Shown here: piece after piece, positions 13,201-20,050 of the stretch | Layout: each line of letters begins with the position of its first letter | How positions within the stretch are numbered: position 1 is the first letter of the stretch | Assembly (NCBI GenBank): GCA_900319225.1 | Contig: ONNV01000009.1 | Coordinates: 1 to 64,000, forward strand | DNA length: 64,000 nucleotides | DNA from: an uncultured Prevotellaceae bacterium | Lineage (GTDB): Bacteria > Bacteroidota > Bacteroidia > Bacteroidales > Bacteroidaceae | Direction of reading: 5' to 3' | The notes under the pieces: model-generated | Databases searched by the model: none | Seen by the model: only the letters and a program-made list of their open reading frames with translations | Told to the model about the DNA's origin: nothing | Program-made: the position numbers and the translations under genes

Positions 13201-16200
13201 AATCAGCCTCGTTACCGCCTCCGAACACTGCACCTACGTCATAACGCTTGGTGTTGGCATCAGGCATATAAACCTGTGCCCTCTCTATGAATGTTCTGGG
13301 AGTCTTTGATATTGAGTAGGCGCTTCCGGTTGAAATCACATGTACCTTAACGTTACCCTTAGGTGTACCGGCAATGTTGTTACCGCCAAATACCCTACCT
13401 GATGTAAGGGTGGTATATGACACCTGTTCCACAGTCTCTGTCGTGTAGACAGGAGGCAGTGCGGCACCGTTAACGGTTACTGTTACGTCACCGTAAACGT
13501 ATGCGGGATCGTTTGCTGCACCCAGTGCACCGCCAAACGCATCGCCCAGTACACCTCCGTTCAGGTTCACTGTGGTCTTGTATGTGGTAGCACCGCTCTG
13601 GTCAATCTTATCGGCCAGCCATGTTCCGTTCGTGAAGTCCCAGTTGCCGGTGTTGGTATGTGCCAACTCACCGCCGCCGTAGAGGTCATCAATCACATGA
13701 CCGCCGGTAACGGTTACGGTAACGTTTCCGGCTACATCGGCCAGCTTACCGCCACCAAATATCCTGTTCACATAACCACCGGCCATATTTACGACGGGGC
13801 TGCCTCCGTATGCGGCTATATTACCGCCTCCGTAGACATTACCTATTGCATATGTGGCAGGTGACTGGGGAGCATCAGTTCCGTTTATGTTTACTGTTAC
13901 GGTACTCTGAGGTGCACCGCACAGGTTGTTAGCTCCAAATACGCTCTGGGCAACACCGCCATCAACCGTTACGGTCACAGCACCGTGAACCTTAGCCTCA
14001 ATATTGGGATTTGATGTGTTATCACCCAAACCGCCACCATAGATGGCTCTTACTGTACCACCGTTAAAGTTGACAGCGGTCGTAACACCTGCAAGCTCAT
14101 CGGCAGTATTATAAGCTCCCGATGTATTTACGGTATTGCCGTCTACAACCTGAGTCTCATGAGTGTTGGTGTTGGTGTTGGCCAGTGCACCACCTCCGTA
14201 TACATCGTGGGTTACGGTACCGGAGTTCATGTTTACGGTTACGTTACCGCCTACAATGGCCTCCTTACCGCCTCCGTATACATCGTTGCTGATTGTACCG
14301 GTAAATGCAACACCATCCTGTCCTGTGGTACCTATATTCACCTCAGTGGCGTGCTTAACGATACCCTTCTCACCGCCACCGTATACGCTACCGTTGATTG
14401 TGGCAGCTCCGGTTACGTTGACATCGGCCCATAATACGGTTGCAAACTTAGTTGCGTCATATTGGTTACTGTTTAGGAATGTGGTTACATTTGCGGGCAG
14501 ACCTGCGCTAGGACCGCGGCTGGCACCGAATACGTTGCCAACAATTGAACCTCCCTTAATATTAACCTGAGTGTAAGAGTATGATGCGGTTGTCTGTGTT
14601 GCATTCTTATGCTCGTCATATTGGTCATTGGGCAGACCCTGTCCGGCCCAAGGAGCACCAACTGATGCCAGTGCACCGCCACCGTAAACGTTACCGTTAA
14701 TGGTTCCACCAATAACATCCACCTGTGTGGCGCAAGTCACGGAACCTGATGTGCTGTTGCACTTTTCAACGTTGTTATCATATATGTCTGTGTATGTTCC
14801 GATACCTGAACCTGCACCGAATACATCATGGTGGATAGTTCCCTTATTGATGGTAACCTTTGCGTCACGGCGTACATGACCATCCTGACCACCACCGTAA
14901 ACTGAGCCATAAATGGTGGGAAGGTTGTTGCTTTCATTGTCACCAATGGTAACAGATGTCTCGTTTGTATAACCCAGGTAGAAATCCGGAACGAACTTAT
15001 ATCGGGGATAACGCTGACCCAGATCCAGAGCGGCTTTACCGCGGCTGCTGCCGAACACGTTTCCGGTAGGCAGACCTTCAAAGCTTACGCCTGACTCACC
15101 AATGGTACCTGCATTGACTATGACTGTAGCCTTACCGCTACCCATAAACAGGGCATTTGTCCATAGAGCTGTCTCATTACCGTTGTCAAGTGCGGGCAAC
15201 TCACCGTAACCTGTAGTTGAGTAATCATCTGTACCACCAGCATAGTTACCTTTACCTACGGAACCCAGGTTACCTCCACCGTATACATTGCGTTTAATGG
15301 TACCGCCGTTTATCTCAACTCTGGTGTTTCCGTAAACCTTACCGGCTGTGAAACAGTTTATGTCCTGTGGCTGTGCTGTTTCTGAATGAATTGACAAGTC
15401 ATCGGGATCATTGGTGTCGGGAATCCAAAGAACTGACTTGTATGTTCCGTCACCGTTACCACCACCAAATACGCTGTGGTCAATGGTTCCGCTGTTTATC
15501 TGAACCTTTGTATCCTCGTATACATGTCCGTTGGCACTACCGCCAAATACAGAACCCTTGATTTCAGGTCCGGCCTGATTCAGTGTACCAATGGTAACTT
15601 CAGTCTCCCTTACGTTGGCAAGTCCGGCCATAGCGTAACGGTCACCGGCCTCACCACGGGCTGCGCCATATATATCACCGTTATCACTGCCGTTATAACC
15701 GATCGTACCGCCGGTAACGGTTACCTTTGTCTTACCGGTATAGGTCTGACTGTTCTCACTGGGGTAGACAAGTTCTACAGGCCAGCTCAGACCAAAGTTG
15801 TAGAACGCTCCGTCATAATGTACATCGGTACCTCTGAATATCTCGTCCTTGAATGTGTCGTGTCTGTAAACGTAGTTGCCACTGCCGTCCTTCTGATTGA
15901 TGTCATTGGTAATGGTTCCTACCGAACCCATGGCACCTGCACCATAGATGTTACGCATTATGGTACCTCCGGTAACATTCACCCATGCATTGTTAAGTAC
16001 GATACCGGCCTTGGGGTTGTATGTGTCTTCTACGCCATTGGCGTCAGAATCATACTTGTCAGTACCGCAACCGCCGCCGTAAACGTTACCGCGGGTGGCA
16101 TCGGCTGCTGTTCCGTCATGGATACCAATCATTCCGGCATGGATGCGTACATATGCGTCATGGTAGTTGTGACCGTTCTCACCACCGCCATAGATTGAAC

Positions 16201-19200
16201 CCTTGATTGCAGGATTGCTTGAGTTGATGGTATCACCAATTATCACCTTTGAGTCATATACCCAAGCCAGACGGTCATGGATAGCATCAGGTGCACCTAC
16301 GTTACCACGAGATGAACCGAATACCATACCGTTGTCCTGTCCGGTTGTACCTATGGTAGGAGTGCCGGTTATGTAAACCAGGGCAGTACCGCCAGATGTA
16401 TATCCGGTAATGTTGTCACTTGCATCATATGTGTAGGTACCTACAGATCCGAATGAACCGCCACCGTAGATGTTATGCAGGATAGCGGCTGATCCGCTTA
16501 CCAGGACATTGGAGTTACCGGCTATAAGACCGAACGGAACTCCGCTTGCAGTCTCCTGACCTTTACCTCCACCATAAACGTTACCGTAAACAGCTCCGCC
16601 CTGACCGCTTGTACCTATAGTGCCGCCACTGATATTGACGTAGGTGTTACCGCTAACCTGTGCCAGGTTACCGCCACCGTAAACGCTCTGTGCAATGGTA
16701 CCGTTAGCAAAGAATATGTTGGTGTTACCCGTTACCTTGGCCGATGTCACGTCATTTGCAAGACCGTTACCTCCACCAAACACGTCACCTGTTATGTTTG
16801 CTGCATTACGTGCCGGGCTGATAGCTACAAGTTCTCCGTTGGCACCGTTATGCCATGTTCCTGTACCTATCTCAACATATGTATCGCCAATTACATCGGC
16901 CTGGTTACCTCCACCAAAAATGGTACCTATCTTACCGATCTCAAGTATGGCGTTGTATGTCTTGTCATTCTCATCGAGCGGGTTGGTTATGGTCTCTATC
17001 TCATGGACTGTGTAGTCCTGTCCTGATGCATAATCGCTTGCCACGTTCAGGACCTTACCCTGTTCCATGTTGACATTGATATGCGGGCTGCCCACTACTG
17101 TTGCCAGATAGCCGCCTCCGTATATCGTACCAATCTTTGATGCGGATATCACGTTGAGTCGCGGATCATTATAAGGAACCTGCAATGCTCCGTTATCACC
17201 GGCTTTAAGCGGTGTCAAAACATTACCCTCCTTCTTGTATCCGTAGATAGAGTAGGGAGCCTGGTCGCCACCTCCGTACAGCTCACCAATTATGATAGGC
17301 TTACAGCCCTCTTCCTTTATATTGACTGTGATTGAGCCCCAGATTGCACCACCCAGGTTGTTACCTCCAAATACTCTGGTGTATGTTCCGTTGGTGATGT
17401 TGAGTACTATGTCAGAGTTCACATCTGCGTTCTTGGCACCGCCGTACACTGTGGGCAGGTTTTCAACGCAGTCCAGATTCATCTGGATTACACCATCCAT
17501 AGGAGCGTTCTTACCGCCACCGTAAGTCTCAGCAACATCAACACGGCAATCATCAATCATCTCATCATAGATTGATATGGCTGTGGTACTGATGTTACCC
17601 TTCTGGTTACTACCACCATATACGGAATTTATCTTACCTGCATAGATCTCAGTCTGAGCAACACCTGATCCGTATCGGTAGTTAGCTATACGTGACTCCT
17701 TAGTTGACGCATCTCCTCCCTGCTCTTGTGTCGTGTTGTCAATGGGGTTGTAAGGATCCAGTGCAGTTCCGGTAGTGTTGGGATCCCAATGGGTGTAACC
17801 TTTGTATCCTACATTGGCACCGGGGTTGTTGTAATACTTGCCGTCAAGAGTGTAAGCATCATTACCGTTACCGCCGCCAAATACCTCATTGATCTCAAAT
17901 GTACCGCGAACAATCACATTTGATGCGGGAACTGATGCTGCGTTACCACCGCCATAGACCTGGTTGATACTGATTCTGTCGCAACCCTCTATTACAACTT
18001 TTGTGGTAGCAGTGCTTGATGCAGAGGTGTTGAGAGGTATATACGGGGCAAGGTTACCACCACCGTATACAGCCTGTACATCAAATCGTCCAATCTCCTT
18101 GGCTGTAGAAATCTGTTCTGTGTTGGTTATACGGGTAGCTAAGGCATTCTGAGTCTTATAGATATTTACCGTAACATTACCCTTAGGTGAACCAAACAGG
18201 TTGTTTGCACCGAATATGCGGTTTACTATGGCACCCTTATTATCATCTGCCACTTGCTGGGTAGAGTTTCCGTTCAACTCAACAAGAATGTTACCACCTA
18301 CATAAGCAGGATAGGTCTGAGTACCCAGACCGCCACCGTATGCATCACCATTTATAGTTCCGGCATAGAGACTTACCTTAGTGGTCTTGTCTGTGCAGTA
18401 TTTGCGGTTATCCTCATCAGCATCGGCATCAACAGGATAGGCATTGACATGGCCCTGGGCACTACCTCCGTAAACATCGCCCCAGATGGTAACTGTAGTG
18501 GCGGGATCCTGGTCAATAGTACCAACCTGCACGGCTACATTGCCCTTTACATATGTAGCAGGACCAAAACCTCCACCATGTACATTAGCGTTGGCCTGAT
18601 CTGTTCCTATAGTTCCACCGGTCAGTGTAACTGATGTATTTCCGGTAACGGTTCCTTGTTCATTACATCCGCCGTACACGGCAGTCAGCACCTTACCTGC
18701 GGTCATTGAAACGACTGCGTTCCCGCTAAGGTCAGCGCGGTCACCACCACCAAATACCCGATCAATGAATGAGTTGGTACCGTCCGTGCCTATATTTACG
18801 GCCGATGACTGAATGCTGGCCTCTTTACCGCCACCAAATACTTTGTTTACATATGAGTTGCCAGATATGGTTACAGTGGGATTAACCGTATTGTTAGCCA
18901 GATTACCACCACCATAAACATTGGCAATTGAGTATGTAGCCGGTGATTCCGGCGCAGATGTACCTGTCACTTTAACTGTTACGGCATTCTGCGGCGCACC
19001 ATACAGGTTGTTGCAACCAAATACGTTGTCTGCCTTTCCGCCCTCAACAGTCACTGTTACAGGACCATAGACGTTGGCTGCTATCTCATGGTTCTCAGTA
19101 TTGTCACCCAATCCGCCACCGTATATGTCATGAACCTCTGTGGCTCCATATAGGTTGACTCTTGTCTGCTTATTTTCGGAAGGTGTTAATGAGTTTCCAT

Positions 19201-20023
19201 CCTTATATGCGTTGACATTACCCTTTGCAGATCCGCCGTAAACTTCACCCTTGATGGTTGCGTATCCACTCAATACATCGTTTACCTTTGATCCGATGTT
19301 GACAGTAACGTTACCCTGAACAAGAGTGGGCTGTCCAAAACCGCCACCATGCACATTTCCGCCGGACAGTGTTGAAACACCCTGATTCTCTGTGATTTCA
19401 CCAACAGTACCCCTTATGACATTTACAATTGCATCACTCAGCAATACGCCATTCGCGTTACTTCCGCCATAAACACTTCCCTTAATGGTGGGTGCTGCAT
19501 TAGCATCACCTGCATTACCGATAGTAACGATAGCACTGCCAAAAGATTTGGCTGCTATATTATCGGGCGTAGTCTGTCCCAAACCGCCTCCAAATACGCT
19601 GCCTCTTACAGTTCCCATATTTACGTTTACTGATGTTGTCTTGCTACCAGTTGCAAACAAAACATCATTCTCGCCCTTAGTGGCGTTTACGGCACCAAGC
19701 GCACTACCTCCATATACGTTACCTACAGAACCGTCTCCAACATATTCGTGCTCGATATTATCGTAGACTCCTATGTTGACCGTGACATCACCTGTCACAA
19801 CCGTTTGCTGACCTTTACCACCACCAAACACATCTCCGTCAACCTGGCCGCTACTTATATTCACGGTAGCATCTGTCTGTACGTCGGCCTGGTTACCGCC
19901 GCCATAGACACTGCCTCTTACTACGACTCCAGTTGCCGTTGCGTTTCCGCCCGCCAGCACAGAGGCCAGTAACAAGGTTATGGTCATTTTATTTCTGCTG
20001 TTCATATATCGTATATGTTTCAT
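1241..20023 (-). CDS. Giant secreted YGGG-repeat protein, 6260 aa, predicted beta-solenoid
   Basis: This is one unbroken frame of 6260 residues. The N-terminus has a signal peptide (basic start, then ITLLLASVLAGG, likely cut after NATA), with alternative starts at Met7 and Met13. The rest is built from a unit of about 40 residues: a core like G-x-V-Y-G-G-G-N, then a strand like G-N-T-x-V-N-I-x-G-G-T-I. Variants include FGGG, YGGS and FGAN. By spacing I estimate roughly 150 units. Alternating strand and Gly turns suggest a beta-solenoid. Larger modules recur along the chain. The last about 55 residues are rich in Thr, Gln, Ala, Pro and Arg, without a visible sorting domain. It is the last gene of the minus-strand operon and follows the 2052-residue giant by 27 bases. 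No enzymatic motif is seen. Role inferred: surface adhesin or appendage; family not recognised. Confidence 0.85.
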   Translation of the reverse strand: MKHIRYMNSRNKMTITLLLASVLAGGNATATGVVVRGSVYGGGNQADVQTDATVNISSGQVDGDVFGGGKGQQTVVTGDVTVNIGVYDNIEHEYVGDGSVGNVYGGSALGAVNATKGENDVLFATGSKTTSVNVNMGTVRGSVFGGGLGQTTPDNIAAKSFGSAIVTIGNAGDANAAPTIKGSVYGGSNANGVLLSDAIVNVIRGTVGEITENQGVSTLSGGNVHGGGFGQPTLVQGNVTVNIGSKVNDVLSGYATIKGEVYGGSAKGNVNAYKDGNSLTPSENKQTRVNLYGATEVHDIYGGGLGDNTENHEIAANVYGPVTVTVEGGKADNVFGCNNLYGAPQNAVTVKVTGTSAPESPATYSIANVYGGGNLANNTVNPTVTISGNSYVNKVFGGGKEASIQSSAVNIGTDGTNSFIDRVFGGGDRADLSGNAVVSMTAGKVLTAVYGGCNEQGTVTGNTSVTLTGGTIGTDQANANVHGGGFGPATYVKGNVAVQVGTIDQDPATTVTIWGDVYGGSAQGHVNAYPVDADADEDNRKYCTDKTTKVSLYAGTINGDAYGGGLGTQTYPAYVGGNILVELNGNSTQQVADDNKGAIVNRIFGANNLFGSPKGNVTVNIYKTQNALATRITNTEQISTAKEIGRFDVQAVYGGGNLAPYIPLNTSASSTATTKVVIEGCDRISINQVYGGGNAASVPASNVIVRGTFEINEVFGGGNGNDAYTLDGKYYNNPGANVGYKGYTHWDPNTTGTALDPYNPIDNTTQEQGGDASTKESRIANYRYGSGVAQTEIYAGKINSVYGGSNQKGNISTTAISIYDEMIDDCRVDVAETYGGGKNAPMDGVIQMNLDCVENLPTVYGGAKNADVNSDIVLNITNGTYTRVFGGNNLGGAIWGSITVNIKEEGCKPIIIGELYGGGDQAPYSIYGYKKEGNVLTPLKAGDNGALQVPYNDPRLNVISASKIGTIYGGGYLATVVGSPHINVNMEQGKVLNVASDYASGQDYTVHEIETITNPLDENDKTYNAILEIGKIGTIFGGGNQADVIGDTYVEIGTGTWHNGANGELVAISPARNAANITGDVFGGGNGLANDVTSAKVTGNTNIFFANGTIAQSVYGGGNLAQVSGNTYVNISGGTIGTSGQGGAVYGNVYGGGKGQETASGVPFGLIAGNSNVLVSGSAAILHNIYGGGSFGSVGTYTYDASDNITGYTSGGTALVYITGTPTIGTTGQDNGMVFGSSRGNVGAPDAIHDRLAWVYDSKVIIGDTINSSNPAIKGSIYGGGENGHNYHDAYVRIHAGMIGIHDGTAADATRGNVYGGGCGTDKYDSDANGVEDTYNPKAGIVLNNAWVNVTGGTIMRNIYGAGAMGSVGTITNDINQKDGSGNYVYRHDTFKDEIFRGTDVHYDGAFYNFGLSWPVELVYPSENSQTYTGKTKVTVTGGTIGYNGSDNGDIYGAARGEAGDRYAMAGLANVRETEVTIGTLNQAGPEIKGSVFGGSANGHVYEDTKVQINSGTIDHSVFGGGNGDGTYKSVLWIPDTNDPDDLSIHSETAQPQDINCFTAGKVYGNTRVEINGGTIKRNVYGGGNLGSVGKGNYAGGTDDYSTTGYGELPALDNGNETALWTNALFMGSGKATVIVNAGTIGESGVSFEGLPTGNVFGSSRGKAALDLGQRYPRYKFVPDFYLGYTNETSVTIGDNESNNLPTIYGSVYGGGQDGHVRRDAKVTINKGTIHHDVFGAGSGIGTYTDIYDNNVEKCNSTSGSVTCATQVDVIGGTINGNVYGGGALASVGAPWAGQGLPNDQYDEHKNATQTTASYSYTQVNIKGGSIVGNVFGASRGPSAGLPANVTTFLNSNQYDATKFATVLWADVNVTGAATINGSVYGGGEKGIVKHATEVNIGTTGQDGVAFTGTISNDVYGGGKEAIVGGNVTVNMNSGTVTHDVYGGGALANTNTNTHETQVVDGNTVNTSGAYNTADELAGVTTAVNFNGGTVRAIYGGGLGDNTSNPNIEAKVHGAVTVTVDGGVAQSVFGANNLCGAPQSTVTVNINGTDAPQSPATYAIGNVYGGGNIAAYGGSPVVNMAGGYVNRIFGGGKLADVAGNVTVTVTGGHVIDDLYGGGELAHTNTGNWDFTNGTWLADKIDQSGATTYKTTVNLNGGVLGDAFGGALGAANDPAYVYGDVTVTVNGAALPPVYTTETVEQVSYTTLTSGRVFGGNNIAGTPKGNVKVHVISTGSAYSISKTPRTFIERAQVYMPDANTKRYDVGAVFGGGNEADYEPTGDQAPVVIVEGCDETVVESVYGGGNAAAVPETNVTIESAYFLEYVFGGGCGSGPYNKGANVGYKTFPSYPFNSDKTSYIYGSGNTNVEIKGGYIDNSFGASDTRGELHGKPNVVISGTNSNVCDLVIGSAYGGGRKTPLDHDVNFEVRCQPNEIKNIFGGSEEANIDGNVTLTLMGGKYESVFGGNKNSGTITGNITVNIQETDEGCAPIEIDNLYGGSFYAPYSGQITINLISFTHIGTVYGGSFGASATVTGNAQININQIKGSWAGKTYGSRSIPDKIGEIGTVFGGGNLGKLIGNTEINIGTVQTVQLPKLEKDAYNEYHRVKDGQGNDVMEDHTVLGAYITGNVYGGGNEADVTGNTLINISAKYDEQDTKYIPVAEGTSNVIIVGNVFGGGKGIADSFKCQKAMVGIEDENDGINDGTGKGTKIYMGNGTVQGSVYGGGEVGRVEWNTEVTIGFEPAQGQVTSEPVIEGWIFGAGKGVNTHGYSALVRGNATVTVQGDAKIGHSVYGGGEIASVGRYNVANAAYHTAHPEVEVGMPYSLANSGTGYCTVIVRGNAEIGPDGMQMTRNGGPDDTGHVFGAGKGILPYEGYTSSETPWRMIPSNEKEYYGTGTEDAYLLFIESLALATQTDVTIGGNAFIKGSVYGGSENGHVQHDTHVTIQDNCQIGQGEGKNSRYTSEQWTNENPADFAECAHWDYDETSGATYDKYAIYEYNGKYYYDEQHTEYANGGSYIAKDGHSYYGNVFGGGSGLIPYAPGKWHYASGSVGGNSTVDIIGGHILTSVYGGNEMTNVGTYRDDDKNRPLIPVSGGKCTVNMVGGTLGVPRTPEASKLHPVTCYLFGAGKGDQRLPFNTWTNVINTEVNISGNARIYGSTFGGGEDGHVISNAITNIGGSVTIGNTTYTYTNVVIGTTGNSYVDGNVFGGGRGFSGEAQTAGSVGGNTTVNIMNGTMLGSIYGGGRLASVGTQFTSPDDPDYGNFKEDETGENARTYGHVTVNISGGTIGNDANDYKDDAVDTKHGGNVFGGSMGRLTLLDGTLNPIWPKLAQVKSSTVNIYGNAVIKRNVYGGGEFGTVRDKAYVTIGGKKNSDPDANGQVTVTDLGSPTIHRDVYGGGYGSEDRRHTVFTVKEPKPDVQNPSTAEDYVDHTYAFMPMQFAGCVGQGTYINIVGGYIRKSVYGGGELASVGIVDCTVEEVTTKPGDDKVVVAYENGKWTVYKNIIRHYDDTKSFTLSWPLEFTILPLYPGNTYVNITGGRIGDKETASSNTTAGKYNTDNGDVYGGGKGIAGDYQDYVACANVGDAHVYIDFSGDNNKTLSPTGYTTSGDCIAGAVYGGGENGHVMGDTKVKLVDGLIGHALYGGGSGKGKFSQRLLKIGATKGSQNENDYYTKDIYSITAGKVFGNTEVEMRGGYVVRNVFGGGTYGSVGKGNYAGGADDYSENGYGETTSGNETTSGKLWESTTVGDDAWQFLNSGICTVKIYGGTVGYIAPSNPTIKDGLPYGNVFGGCRGEAAPNIVESPRYLYCPEFYLGYVNETRVIIGLPTADQGANYVPPVINGSVYGGGQDGHVRRDASVIINNGTIGRLYNGDGTDLDNPEWLYTGNVFGAGSGITKYKYNFNYDDDFDDQVTYNGRATKEQDYSTSAGSVTRFTKVVINDGTIYRNVYGGGSLASVGAPNLGQGYDEYRKGDASHSAGMQSLNEVIINGGQIGGDNSYDQNDNHIYGGYVYGASRGQEGLAANYATSLWTSVTINGGDIKADVFGGGEVGAVKDGVDVNMMGGMVEHSIYGGGALANTNTSNWDNANDDWKAGMITTSGKLVTKYNTRMNILGGTIGGEAYGGALGRLANSSQTAVAAMVYGDITLNLNGLEKADYDINPTLFEGKLDKVDNNTYRVKDPFDKDVTLRGATVHKIYGANNLNGTPKGHVKVHVFATQHKDESRKNIAVKYPKHPVQNDKQHIDETLGYYLGRLSAIYTNETAPAGLVTAISAAISANGTYTTTESEADKTALDNAIAAMNTELGKLYDMEAVYGGGNLAEYVWGNGNTIDKDATNLVEAARTEVIIEGCDYTSIKQVYGGGNAASTSGTYVVVRSTYEIDEVFGGGNGADNYYLIEGDNTMWYENPGANVGYHNYTYVDLNSGEGSQANPYKSVDNDDAMSADMRKAKYAYGSGIATTEIRGGTAHNVYGGSNKKGNISTTALSVYEEADDECPIEINETYGGGKDAAMDGEIELSLDCVKDMDMIFGGAKNADVYNNVTLNITNGHYGKVFGGNNTGGALYGTITVNIEEKGCVPIIIDELYGGGYLAPYSKYGYEKDANGNYIYYQVDEENRYKKDNNGNYIIGNIDNGKLVPLDARSQESQYEHDPETSKDLRINIISATRIGTVYGGGYKAKVVADPYVNINMQNGKQQIYEKVIGEETKYVDVDYKVNHKTDYVPDPELTETYDDEGETKYRYFIPLDEGNIGTVFGGGFLADVAGDTHIEIGTGTWVTDWNNDGTPIYSTYSEGVRNNAEITGDVYGGGDNADVTGNTNITVGNTNITSAQQNLMIERNIYGGGNMGSVGTITSQAKHESLTDGFGMSWPYEFTYAANTGKTTININGGRIGLSGKDWFGLYETDSNGDFIMEQLKDANGDPVLDEHNDPVMVKIPKREDNGDVYGGSKGLLETGELEDIDVFRYKEALKANVRTTEVNINLPTPQASDIEILTSQDWDTEKSKYKDKYSLNIADGKFGIAGSVYGGGEDGHVYENTAVTINGGYVGHSVYGGGKGKGTFSGKLKYNTGSEYETDIYSWTSGKVYGNTNVTMNDGYVMRNIYGGGNLGSVGKGNYAGGTDDYSYYNNGAISGYGETLNGALWDSVSVNSKAFLSSGKASVTINGGTVGFILANDTKVIHLDKTVGTANENYTTYSDKVCSKDDLPTGNVFGGARGQTAPDVGNLSPRYKYAPDFFLGYVNQTQVVIGNASNATGPRIYGSVYGGGQDGHVRRDTRVEINKGEIGLAYNDANRVLVGTLAKDATDADKAIHSDSIHMHWLNRGNVYGSGSGIGKYDFDINGDGENEKGYGTSSGSVTRFTTVIVNNTMDGTVGTPAANGNIIYRNVYGGGSLASVGPPRIPPARPDDPLERNDQEASTRGKQTLSQVSIAGVIGLKDGYNLGYGGNVYGASRGDATVDSKSYATDIFTKVTIKNGADIAGNVFGGGEVGLVKNDARVAVQGGIFNSADRTQMARIGNDLFGGGDQTDVLGNTYVNITGGHIMHNVYGGGNMGSVGTIDETLTDRHDAEPASDGALYEFALSWPVKLVYKSGTGDTHVTMTGGRIGTSGDENGDLFGGGKGSLGIDWGNIDIEGNNPDKDAVIAALNEYRYEEQSIANVNNTYVEVNFSSSLDKAEAMTIWDTDDQKEKPKIIIDATYSVPQKTVTVTENDVEVQKQVNDYEHGSFTGFGDTKCISGSVYGGAENGHVIGSTDLRLVNGVVGHSLYGGGKGKGTYRGRLLDLTHEGDLKPYAEDLYSLTAGKVYGNTNVIMSNGYVVRSVFGGGNLGSVGKGNYAGGTDDYSLIGYGELPGANEPLWEGASGTMAYEFMNSGKTRVEIRNGQIGFILSSGSTKDIEKLSRKDDLPTGNVFGACRGQASPNGYISPRYLYIPDFFLGYVNETEVIIGNSADGPTILGSVYGGGQDGHVRRSTSVTINQAEIGIPFVAADNGIDYQARLGKTDMTDLQWSGRGNVFGAGSGIGSYVVKDATTGDAIKSRVPDKDGNYPDSIDYNYSSGSVTCNTYVEINELVKDKTIIHQNVYGGGSLASIGPPNTGQGFAELNTTTEDYPDIKVDGVSKRSYLSHKSTSTNHIVINGGTIGDKASYAANYGGNVFGASRGNLEGKTKLNLGENASRYASTIWTNVEAKNGHIFGNVFGGGESGSVTKDSKVVIGGASSGSPVQIRNTRPQATQAEPQTQPASVQSPTRNAATEAPQNRSVTTRQAAAQ
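2139..15280 (-). repeat. Module Y, four copies within the giant gene
   Basis: A block of about 150 residues recurs at about 2139-2583, 4223-4733, 8466-8935 and 14867-15280. In each, N to C, the order is VYGGG-NLGSVGKGNYAGG-x-DDYS, an LxxSGK or LNSG strand, P-x-GNVFG-(S/G/A)-x-RG, PRY-x-x-x-P-x-F-(Y/F)-LGY-x-N-x-T and GSVYGGGQDGHVRR. The copies near 2.5 and 4.7 kb are identical over about 57 bases around the GKGNYAGG codons, which points to recent duplication or gene conversion. The third copy reads TYGSVGKG. Confidence 0.85.
6030..17990 (-). repeat. Module X, three copies within the giant gene
   Basis: A block of about 250-320 residues recurs at roughly 17150-17990, 12480-13180 and 6030-6990. 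Its order from the N side is (I/V)-x-V-EGCD or IIEGCD, VYGGGNAA, E-x-VFGGG, then ETYGGGK or a diverged equivalent, YGGAKNAD or FGGSEEAN, VFGGN, the Cys-containing strand EGC-x-PI-x-I and LYGG. Residues outside the YGGG cores are conserved between copies, including the two Cys. The middle copy is shorter. With module Y, the overall order is X-Y-X-Y-X-Y-Y. Confidence 0.75.
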
Positions 20024-20050
20024 CTGTAATAATCTTCTGTTCTATAATCC

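Noticed and set aside
1241..20023. CRISPR array suspected from repeated short strings
   Set aside because: Repeats are in frame, degenerate at third codon positions and lie in one long coding region; no constant repeat-spacer structure.
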